A model generated the notes under the pieces. That model worked only from the letters and a program-made list of their open reading frames with translations. It made no database searches and was not told where the DNA came from. Both the position numbers and the translations under genes were made by a program. From Rhodanobacteraceae bacterium (GTDB taxonomy: Bacteria; Pseudomonadota; Gammaproteobacteria; Xanthomonadales; Rhodanobacteraceae), in contig JAAXIA010000211.1 of the NCBI GenBank assembly GCA_012270595.1, positions 1-5,010 of the forward strand: DNA of 5,010 bases. The letters run 5' to 3'. Each line of letters opens with the position of its first letter. Within the stretch, counting starts at the first letter, position 1. This document shows, one piece after another, positions 1 through 5,010 of this stretch.

Positions 1-837
1 CTCTTTGAGAGTATGGCGGCGGCCGGCCAGCATCCCCCGCTTCGTGGTGGGCCAGGTGGTGCCACAGCGTACGGGGCTGCGTTTGATTCTGGTATGCCTG
101 CAGATGCTGCGTCTACGGTAACAGCAGCGGGGCAGGCCAATCCCTTCAATGCGCCATGGCCGCATCCTTGGGCGTCCCTTGATCGATATTTTCCCGGTTT
201 TGAACCGGTCGCCGGGTTCGGCTTTACGTGCCAGCAACAACACCAGCAGCAAGAGATGTTTGCAGCCACGCTTGAATGTATCAAGCATCAGTTGCGTTAC
301 CAGGGTTTGCTCCAACGGGCGCAAGTCCATGGTTTGCAAGCCATGCAAGACAAGCTGGCCCAGCAGGAAGAGCCGGTCGAAACGATAAAGGAGCTGTATG
401 ACAGCTGGGTCAATGCGGTGGAGGATGCTTACGCGAAAGTGGCACTTTCTGACGAATTTCGTGAAACTTACGGTGCTTTGAGTAATGCGCAGATGTACTT
501 GCGCCAGTTGCAACAACAACAGGTTGAACGCTGGTGTCGTGAGCAGGGAATGCCTACACGCAGTGAGGTTGCCGAACTAGGTAAGCGCGTGCAGGAACTG
601 CGTCGCGAACGCAGCCAAAGCTGTTCTGGGGTGCCAGAAACCGACGAAAATCTGAGCGCACTGCGCAATGAACTTGCTGCTTTGAGTCAGCGCCTTGATG
701 ACGTGCTGGCGCATGGTAAATTCGCTCCCGTCAGTAGGACAAGGCCGCAGAGGCGATCTAGAGTGGCCACTGCATCGAAGTCCGTAACGGTGAAACCGAT
801 CAGTGCAGGGCGGACTTCCCGCAAGGCAAAGCCTTAG
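1..837 (+). CDS. phaE: PhaE, class III polyhydroxyalkanoate synthase subunit (5' end missing)
   Basis: PhaE is the non-catalytic partner of PhaC in class III PHA synthases; the complex polymerises hydroxyacyl-CoA on the surface of cytoplasmic storage granules. The frame is open to the left edge (Leu-Phe-Glu-Ser precedes the ATG at 13), so that ATG is probably internal. The visible 278 residues compare with roughly 350 in family members, so about 70-80 N-terminal residues are likely missing. Family-like segments are ELYDSWVNAVEDAYA from codon 131 and MPTRSEVAELGKRVQELRRE at codons 184-203. The middle is glutamine-rich and predicted helical. A probable coiled coil (ENLSALRNELAALSQRLDDV) precedes a 34-residue tail with 11 Lys/Arg and no acidic residue. 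The stop TAG overlaps the phaC ribosome binding site, and phaE-phaC is the usual gene order. Identification rests on these motifs plus the adjacent class III phaC. Confidence 0.9.
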   Translation, partial: LFESMAAAGQHPPLRGGPGGATAYGAAFDSGMPADAASTVTAAGQANPFNAPWPHPWASLDRYFPGFEPVAGFGFTCQQQHQQQEMFAATLECIKHQLRYQGLLQRAQVHGLQAMQDKLAQQEEPVETIKELYDSWVNAVEDAYAKVALSDEFRETYGALSNAQMYLRQLQQQQVERWCREQGMPTRSEVAELGKRVQELRRERSQSCSGVPETDENLSALRNELAALSQRLDDVLAHGKFAPVSRTRPQRRSRVATASKSVTVKPISAGRTSRKAKP

Positions 838-840
838 GAG
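836..840 (+). promoter_or_regulatory. Ribosome binding site of phaC
   Basis: AGGAG lies 5 nt before the ATG at 846. Its first two bases are the last two of the phaE stop codon TAG (835-837). The tight spacing suggests ribosomes finishing phaE reinitiate on phaC, which would suit two subunits of one complex. It also fixes 846 as the phaC start. Confidence 0.8.
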
Positions 841-845
841 ACGCC

Positions 846-1913
846 ATGTTCCGCAGTGTGGGCTTAAGTCCTTACAGGGACTGGCAGGATATGCTTCGCT
901 TCCAGAGCAAACTGCTGGCGGGCATGAAACAGTTGCGCGGCATGCACGTACCCGAATACGCCAACACCCCCCGCGAACTGGTTTATCGTGAAGATAAACT
1001 GAGCCTGTGGCATATGCGCGGTGAGCGTCAAGCTGTTAGCAAGACACCACTACTTATCGTATATGCACTGGTTAATACCGTTTGGATGACCGATCTGCAA
1101 GCTGATCGGTCACTGGTACGTAACCTCCTGGCACAAGGTGAGGATGTTTACCTGATTGACTGGGGTTACCCCGATGGTGCCGATCGCTGGTTGACGCTGG
1201 ATGATTATCTCAATACCTACCTTGACCACTGCGTAGAGGTTATCCGTGTTCGTCACGGGCGGCATGCCATTGACCTGCTCGGTATCTGTCAGGGTGGTAC
1301 GTTCTCCTTGTGCTACACCGCCATGCACCCGGAAAAAGTGCGTCATTTGGTCACCATGGTGACACCGGTCGATTTTCATGCCCCGGACAACATGCTCTCG
1401 ACATGGGTGCAGGATGTGGACGTCGATCTGCTCGTTGACACCCTGGGTAATGTTCCTGCTGAGCTGATGAACTGGATCTACCTTATGCTGAAACCGGCTC
1501 GGCTGCTTCAGCAGAAATACGTGCATATGGTGGATATGCTTGATAAGCCGATGGAACTCAAGAATTTCTTGCGCATGGAGCGCTGGATTTTCGATTCACC
1601 AGATCAGGCTGGCGAGGCATTTCGCCAGTTTCTTAAGGATTTTTATCAGGGTAATAAGCTGATCAAAGGGCAACTGAAACTGGCTGGACGTGGGGTGGAC
1701 CTGGCGGCAGTCAAGCAACCTGTGCTCAATATCTATGCCGAGAAGGATCACCTGGTGCCGCCAGCTGCTTCGCGTGCACTGGCTCAGTATGTGGGAAGCA
1801 GCGATTATACCGAACAGAAATTCAATGGTGGGCATATCGGGATTTATGTTTCCACGCGTGCGCAGCGTGAAGTGGCACCATCCATCCATCGATGGCTGCG
1901 TGCACGCAGTTGA
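846..1913 (+). CDS. phaC: PhaC, class III poly(3-hydroxyalkanoate) synthase catalytic subunit
   Basis: This enzyme polymerises 3-hydroxyacyl-CoA (typically 3-hydroxybutyryl-CoA) into PHA, releasing CoA, as a complex with PhaE at granules. It is an alpha/beta-hydrolase-fold protein of 355 residues, the usual class III length; class I and II enzymes are much longer at the N terminus. The lipase-like box GICQGG carries the nucleophile Cys148. Asp301 lies in IYAEKDHLVPP and His330 in FNGGHIGIYVS. From memory, the A. vinosum triad is Cys149/Asp302/His331, the same spacing shifted by one. Cys129 matches the non-essential Cys130 of that enzyme. Other family-like segments are VYALVNTVWMTD (73-83), YLIDWGYPDGADR (102-114), LVTMVTPVDF (168-177) and RMERWIFDSPDQAGE (243-257). 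The start is supported by AGGAG at 836-840. The gene is intact, with no frameshift. Confidence 0.98.
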   Translation: MFRSVGLSPYRDWQDMLRFQSKLLAGMKQLRGMHVPEYANTPRELVYREDKLSLWHMRGERQAVSKTPLLIVYALVNTVWMTDLQADRSLVRNLLAQGEDVYLIDWGYPDGADRWLTLDDYLNTYLDHCVEVIRVRHGRHAIDLLGICQGGTFSLCYTAMHPEKVRHLVTMVTPVDFHAPDNMLSTWVQDVDVDLLVDTLGNVPAELMNWIYLMLKPARLLQQKYVHMVDMLDKPMELKNFLRMERWIFDSPDQAGEAFRQFLKDFYQGNKLIKGQLKLAGRGVDLAAVKQPVLNIYAEKDHLVPPAASRALAQYVGSSDYTEQKFNGGHIGIYVSTRAQREVAPSIHRWLRARS

Positions 1914-1934
1914 TGTCCAGAGTGGTACACTTCT

Positions 1935-2159
1935 ATGATAAACAAAGCAAAAGAGCATTTAAGCCGCTCATCAAATAACCGCATGGTTGCGGGTGTCTGC
2001 GGCGGTCTTGCCCGGTTTTTGGGTTGGGATCCCTCCTTGGTGCGGGTGTTATGGGTGGTGCTAACTCTCACTGCTGGTTTTGGCATCATGCTTTATTTGA
2101 TTTTCTGGCTTATTGTGCCCTTGGAAGACGATGACGCTAATGGTCAATACCATGAATAA
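1935..2159 (+). CDS. Short PspC-domain membrane protein
   Basis: A 74-residue protein consisting almost entirely of one PspC domain. It has a basic polar N terminus (1-16), the characteristic segment [21 protein letters not shown] (17-37) and a long hydrophobic stretch from about 36 to 63 ([22 protein letters not shown] within it), followed by an acidic tail (LEDDDANG). It is probably an inner-membrane protein with one long or two short membrane segments. PspC in enterobacteria belongs to the phage-shock envelope-stress response, but short stand-alone members are widespread and mostly uncharacterised, so I give no psp symbol. No pspA, pspB or pspF is visible. The ribosome binding site is weak (GAGTGG at 1920-1925, 9 nt before ATG). 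The gene lies 21 bp after phaC, in the same frame, and its end overlaps mtnA, so it is probably co-transcribed with both. Confidence 0.85.
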   Translation: MINKAKEHLSRSSNNRMVAGVCGGLARFLGWDPSLVRVLWVVLTLTAGFGIMLYLIFWLIVPLEDDDANGQYHE

Positions 2160-3180
2160 CATGATGAATGCGGTGGGTTATGATCGCGTGCGTGCTGTGC
2201 AATGGCATGGCGACCGGCTGCGTCTGCTTGACCAGCGTTGTTTGCCACAGCAGGAGCGATGGATAGATTGCCATCAGGTCGAACAGGTCGCGCAGGCTAT
2301 TTGCCAGCTGGCTGTGCGTGGTGCTCCGGCTATTGGCATTGCAGCGGCTTGGGGGGTGGTGCTGGCAGCACAGCGGGGGGCACCATTGGAGCTTTCCTTA
2401 AAGCAGTTGCGCGCCACCCGACCGACAGCAGTCAATCTGGTGTGGTCCTTGGAGCGCATGAAGGCACGGATGGCGATAGCTGACGATGTGGCGAGTCTGG
2501 AGCGCGAAGCGCAGGCCATCCAGGAGGAAGATCTGATGGCCAACCGGCACATGGGATACCTTGGCGCAGAGCTTATTGAAACCCATGCAGACGTACTAAC
2601 CCACTGCAATACCGGCTCTTTGGCGACGGCAGGTTTTGGTACTGCCTTGGGCGTCATTCGCGCGGGTGTGGCGGCAGGGCGCATCGAACGCGTGTATGTC
2701 ACTGAAACCCGGCCATGGCAGCAAGGGGCGCGGCTGACTATGTACGAACTCATCTGTGACGGTATGGCACCGACCCTTGTTGCTGATTCTGCAGCAGCGT
2801 ATTTAATGCAGTCAGGTAAGGTGCAATGGGTGATTGTCGGAGCTGACCGCATCGCGGGCAACGGTGATACTGCCAACAAGATTGGCACCTACGCCTTGGC
2901 TATCGCCGCGCGGTATCACGGGGTGAAATTCATGGTGGTGGCACCCTCGTCCACCGTGGACATGGACACTGCCAGTGGTGACGATATTGAGGTCGAGTGT
3001 CGCAATCCAGATGAGTTGCTGTCAGTGGCTGGGCAGCGCATGGTAGTACGCAGTGCACAGGCGTGGAACCCGGTGTTTGATGTGACTCCGGCATCCCTGA
3101 TCCATGCCATCGTCACCGAACGTGGTGTGATAGAGCATCCATCGCTCCCTGCCATGCGGACGATGTTTGCCTGCACCTGA
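2152..3180 (+). CDS. mtnA: MtnA, S-methyl-5-thioribose-1-phosphate isomerase
   Basis: MtnA converts 5-methylthioribose-1-phosphate to 5-methylthioribulose-1-phosphate in the cytoplasmic methionine salvage pathway, which recycles methylthioadenosine from polyamine synthesis and similar reactions. It belongs to the eIF2B alpha/beta/delta-like family. From the chosen ATG it has 342 residues, close to the family norm. Signatures are LLDQRCLP (25-32), [14 protein letters not shown] (55-68), [18 protein letters not shown] (150-167) with proposed catalytic Cys152, [13 protein letters not shown] (184-196), [18 protein letters not shown] (229-246) with Asp232, and VAPSSTVD (263-270). Cys152/Asp232 match B. 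subtilis Cys160/Asp240 with the same spacing. The start is uncertain: in-frame ATGs also occur at 2131, 2140, 2161 and 2164, plus TTG at 2113. I prefer 2152 because it overlaps the PspC stop by 8 nt, suggesting coupling. GGAAG at 2123-2127 would be 12 nt from 2140. No other mtn gene is visible. Confidence 0.95.
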   Translation: MNNMMNAVGYDRVRAVQWHGDRLRLLDQRCLPQQERWIDCHQVEQVAQAICQLAVRGAPAIGIAAAWGVVLAAQRGAPLELSLKQLRATRPTAVNLVWSLERMKARMAIADDVASLEREAQAIQEEDLMANRHMGYLGAELIETHADVLTHCNTGSLATAGFGTALGVIRAGVAAGRIERVYVTETRPWQQGARLTMYELICDGMAPTLVADSAAAYLMQSGKVQWVIVGADRIAGNGDTANKIGTYALAIAARYHGVKFMVVAPSSTVDMDTASGDDIEVECRNPDELLSVAGQRMVVRSAQAWNPVFDVTPASLIHAIVTERGVIEHPSLPAMRTMFACT

Positions 3181-3221
3181 AGGAATGCGCATAAAAACGC
3201 TGTTCGCCATCATCAGGAAAC

Positions 3222-3246
3222 GGCCGGGTGCAGTACTGTCCCGGCC
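3222..3246 (+). terminator. GC-rich hairpin after mtnA, possible terminator
   Basis: GGCCGGG (3222-3228) pairs perfectly with CCCGGCC (3240-3246) around an 11-nt loop that itself contains the palindrome CAGTACTG (3231-3238). It starts 41 nt after the mtnA stop and lies before the AT-rich gyrA promoter zone, the right place to end the phaE-mtnA transcript. No run of T follows on either strand, so it is not a canonical intrinsic terminator. It could instead act with Rho, stabilise the mRNA 3' end, or be a protein-binding palindrome. Confidence 0.4.
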
Positions 3247-3265
3247 CTGCTGAAAATGCATAATA

Positions 3266-3287
3266 TATTGATTAAGCTATTGATTAA
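3266..3287 (+). repeat. Perfect 10-bp tandem-spaced direct repeat in AT-rich gyrA upstream region
   Basis: TATTGATTAA occurs at 3266-3275 and again at 3278-3287, separated by GC, giving a 12-bp period, slightly more than one helical turn. The second copy runs into an A-tract (3286-3290). The repeat could be a binding site for a dimeric regulator or a nucleoid protein, part of an UP-like element for the promoter downstream, or chance in AT-rich DNA. The repeat itself is certain; its function is not. Confidence 0.6.
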
Positions 3288-3299
3288 AAAGACTTAAAT

Positions 3300-3330
3300 T
3301 CGACCAATTCGCTGGCGTATGTGCTAGAAT
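3300..3330 (+). promoter_or_regulatory. Candidate gyrA promoter (extended -10)
   Basis: TAGAAT at 3325-3330 matches the sigma-70 -10 consensus at 5 of 6 bases and is preceded by TGC (3322-3324), giving an extended -10 motif. The best -35-like hexamer is TCGACC at 3300-3305 (4 of 6 to TTGACA), with a long 19-bp spacer. The AT-rich sequence ATTAAAAAGACTTAAATT (3283-3300) sits about where an UP element would be and may compensate. Transcription would begin near 3336-3338, giving a leader of about 78 nt. This is pattern matching by eye. Confidence 0.45.
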
Positions 3331-3400
3331 AAGCAGATTAGATCCTAGCTTTGGTCTTTCAGCATATGCTTATCGGTATCGGGCTGCTCTTTTTACATCC

Positions 3401-3406
3401 AGGAAA
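3401..3406 (+). promoter_or_regulatory. Ribosome binding site of gyrA
   Basis: AGGAAA lies 8 nt before the ATG at 3415. It supports that start, which also gives an N terminus that aligns with E. coli GyrA residue for residue. Confidence 0.75.
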
Positions 3407-3414
3407 GCCAGTTT

Positions 3415-5010
3415 ATGGTAGAGATTGCTAACGAAGTCATTCGCGTCAACATTGAAGACGAGATGCGCCAAAGTTACCTTGATTACGCCATGAGCGTTAT
3501 CGTGAGTCGCGCTCTTCCAGATGTCAGGGATGGTCTCAAACCGGTGCATCGTCGTGTGTTGTTCGCGATGAATGAGCTGGGCAATGCCTGGAACAAACCC
3601 TACAAGAAATCAGCCCGCGTGGTCGGTGATGTTATTGGTAAATACCATCCACATGGCGATGCCTCGGTGTATGACGCGATCGTGCGGATGGCGCAACCGT
3701 TTTCCATGCGTTACCGCCTCGTGGATGGCCAAGGTAACTTTGGCTCTGTCGATGGTGACAATGCTGCGGCGATGCGTTACACCGAAGTACGCATGTCCAG
3801 GCTCACGCATGAACTGCTGGCGGATATCGACAAGGACACCGTTGATTTTGCTCTCAATTACGACGAAAGCGAAAACGAACCACGAGTACTCCCCGCGCGT
3901 GTGCCCAATTTACTGGCTAATGGTTCCACGGGCATTGCCGTGGGTATGGCGACCAATATCCCGCCACACAATCTGGGTGAGGTGATCACGGCCACAATTG
4001 CCCTAATCGATAACCCGCAGCTCTCTGTTCACGAGCTGATGGAGCATATCCCGGGGCCGGATTTCCCCACGCGAGGTATTATTAACGGCGCATCTGGCAT
4101 TGTTCAGGCATATGGCAGCGGTCGTGGACACATTCTGCTGCGTGCCAGAACTGGCATCGAGAGTACTGCCAGCGGTCGCGAAATGATCGTTGTCCATGAA
4201 CTTCCCTACCAGGTGAATAAGGCTGCGTTGATCGAGAAAATCGCAGAGCTGGTCAAGGAAAAGCGGATCGAAGGGATCAGCGCACTGCGCGATGAATCCG
4301 ACAAGGACGGCATGCGCATCGTTATCGAGGTTCGTCGTGACACAGTGACTGATGTTCTGCTCAATAATCTTTTTAAGCATACTTCCCTGCAGACGACCTT
4401 TGGCATCAACATGGTGGCTCTGGTCGATGGTCAGCCGCGGCGGCTTGGTCTGAAACAGATTCTGGAAGCCTTTATCCGCCACCGGCGTGAGGTGGTCACC
4501 CGTCGCACCATCTTTGAGCTGCACAAGGCGCGCACGCGCGCACACACCCTGGAAGGTCTGGTCGTGGCTCTGGCCAATATCGATGCGATGATCGAACTGA
4601 TAAAAACCTCCGCTTCACCAGCCCAGGCCCGTGAACGCATGCTGGCACGTCAGTGGCAAGCAGGTATGGCGGCGAGCCTGCTCAGGGTAACTGATATCCA
4701 CGGGGCACGTCTGGAGGATATGGATCCGCGCGTTGGACTCAAGGACGGTATGTACCAGTTTTCTGCATTGCAGGCACAAGAAATCCTGGCCATGCGTCTG
4801 CATCGCTTGACTGCACTGGAACAAGACAAACTGTCCGAAGAGTATCGTCAAGTCTGTGTGTTGATCCGCGGTTTTATTGATATTTTGGAAAGTCCCGAGC
4901 GGCTGCTTCAAGTGATTCGGGAAGAGCTTGATGCTATCAGGAACGATTACGGCGATCCGCGCCGTACCGAAATTCAGCATAACCAGGAAGATCTTAATAC
5001 GCTTGATTGC
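3415..5010 (+). CDS. gyrA: GyrA, DNA gyrase subunit A (3' end beyond the window)
   Basis: GyrA forms the A2B2 gyrase with GyrB and cuts, passes and rejoins DNA to introduce negative supercoils. The window holds 532 codons, covering the winged-helix, tower and coiled-coil exit-gate regions of the breakage-reunion domain. The C-terminal DNA-wrapping domain and GyrA box lie outside. Clear segments are the N-terminal [20 protein letters not shown] (21-40), HRRVLFAM (45-52), [19 protein letters not shown] (64-82), and AAAMRYTE with catalytic Tyr122 preceded by Arg121. Also present are [27 protein letters not shown] and [15 protein letters not shown]. Numbering equals that of E. coli through Tyr122. 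In the quinolone-determining region, Asp87 and Gln106 are kept, but positions 83-84 read Ala-Ser, where E. coli has Ser-Ala. The frame stays open to the last base. It probably has its own promoter, since the 234-bp gap separates it from mtnA. Confidence 0.99.
   Translation, partial: MVEIANEVIRVNIEDEMRQSYLDYAMSVIVSRALPDVRDGLKPVHRRVLFAMNELGNAWNKPYKKSARVVGDVIGKYHPHGDASVYDAIVRMAQPFSMRYRLVDGQGNFGSVDGDNAAAMRYTEVRMSRLTHELLADIDKDTVDFALNYDESENEPRVLPARVPNLLANGSTGIAVGMATNIPPHNLGEVITATIALIDNPQLSVHELMEHIPGPDFPTRGIINGASGIVQAYGSGRGHILLRARTGIESTASGREMIVVHELPYQVNKAALIEKIAELVKEKRIEGISALRDESDKDGMRIVIEVRRDTVTDVLLNNLFKHTSLQTTFGINMVALVDGQPRRLGLKQILEAFIRHRREVVTRRTIFELHKARTRAHTLEGLVVALANIDAMIELIKTSASPAQARERMLARQWQAGMAASLLRVTDIHGARLEDMDPRVGLKDGMYQFSALQAQEILAMRLHRLTALEQDKLSEEYRQVCVLIRGFIDILESPERLLQVIREELDAIRNDYGDPRRTEIQHNQEDLNTLDC

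Larger units (their letters stand above)
3181..3414 (+). other. Intergenic region between mtnA and gyrA
   Basis: These 234 bp are the only sizeable non-coding stretch. In order they hold: a short run after the mtnA stop with nothing recognisable; a 7-bp GC-rich hairpin (3222-3246); a strongly AT-rich tract (about 3251-3300) with a perfect 10-bp direct repeat; a candidate extended -10 promoter element (3322-3330); a perfect palindrome AGCATATGCT (3361-3370) in the probable gyrA leader; and the gyrA ribosome binding site (3401-3406). I see no convincing small ORF, tRNA or riboswitch. The shift from GC-rich coding sequence to AT-rich DNA fits a promoter zone. Confidence 0.8.

Noticed and set aside
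231..252. CAG/CAA-rich stretch encoding glutamines in phaE
   Set aside because: It is a short, imperfect codon run in a Gln-rich helical region, not a true microsatellite or a repeat array; a similar short run occurs at 508-522.
149..388. 79-residue ORF in another frame within phaE
   Set aside because: It overlaps the well-supported phaE frame and has no recognisable domain or ribosome binding site.
1110..1526. 138-residue antisense ORF opposite phaC
   Set aside because: It is a shadow of phaC, whose motifs and triad are intact; the translation is His- and Val-rich without domain-like features.
1886..1895. Palindrome CCATCGATGG at the end of phaC
   Set aside because: It is a short coding palindrome in a CCAT-repeated run; no context suggests an operator.
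1596..1958. 120-residue antisense ORF spanning the end of phaC and the PspC start
   Set aside because: Both plus-strand genes here are convincing, and the antisense product resembles no family I know.
2274..2888. 204-residue antisense ORF opposite mtnA
   Set aside because: It is long, but composition (rich in Ala, Ser, Arg, Pro) is typical of the antisense of GC-rich coding DNA, and MtnA motifs fill the plus strand.
3259..3269. Other -10-like hexamers (CATAAT, TATATT) in the AT-rich gyrA upstream tract
   Set aside because: No acceptable -35 lies at a normal distance upstream, and such matches are expected in AT-rich DNA; the extended -10 at 3322-3330 is better.
3572..3985. 137-residue plus-strand ORF out of frame within gyrA
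   Set aside because: It lies over the highly conserved catalytic region of GyrA; its Met/Trp/Arg-rich translation is a frame-shift shadow.
4003..4545. 180-residue antisense ORF opposite gyrA
   Set aside because: The GyrA frame is continuous and conserved through this stretch; no promoter or domain supports the reverse ORF.

Overview
The window looks like a stretch of chromosome from a gammaproteobacterium of moderate GC content, most plausibly Chromatiales-like or a related PHA-storing lineage. The evidence is a class III (PhaE/PhaC) polyhydroxyalkanoate synthase closely resembling the Allochromatium vinosum type, an mtnA gene directly upstream of gyrA (an order I associate with several gammaproteobacteria, from memory), and a GyrA N-terminal half that aligns to E. 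coli GyrA without gaps through the catalytic tyrosine. The lineage is inferred from remembered family sequences, not from a search.

Layout, all on the plus strand: (1) 1-837, the C-terminal part of phaE, open at the left edge; (2) 846-1913, phaC, complete, with catalytic triad Cys148/Asp301/His330; (3) 1935-2159, a 74-residue PspC-domain membrane protein; (4) 2152-3180, mtnA, methylthioribose-1-phosphate isomerase, whose start overlaps the end of the PspC gene; (5) 3181-3414, the only real intergenic gap, holding a GC-rich hairpin, an AT-rich tract with a perfect 10-bp direct repeat, a candidate extended -10 promoter, a short palindrome and the gyrA ribosome binding site; (6) 3415-5010, the first 532 codons of gyrA, cut by the right edge.

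The first four genes are separated by 8 bp, 21 bp and an 8-bp overlap, with no terminator visible between them, so they probably share a transcript. phaE and phaC make the two subunits of one enzyme that builds PHA storage granules. The PspC protein may be a membrane or envelope-stress component. MtnA belongs to methionine salvage. No functional link among these three is established by the sequence. gyrA appears to have its own promoter.

I found no convincing undescribed system. The items most worth checking are the Ala83-Ser84 arrangement in the GyrA quinolone-determining region (E. coli has Ser83-Ala84), the strongly basic PhaE tail, the PspC gene placed in frame behind phaC, and the repeat-bearing gyrA leader. 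There are no tRNA or rRNA genes, CRISPR arrays, insertion sequences or other mobile elements that I can see.
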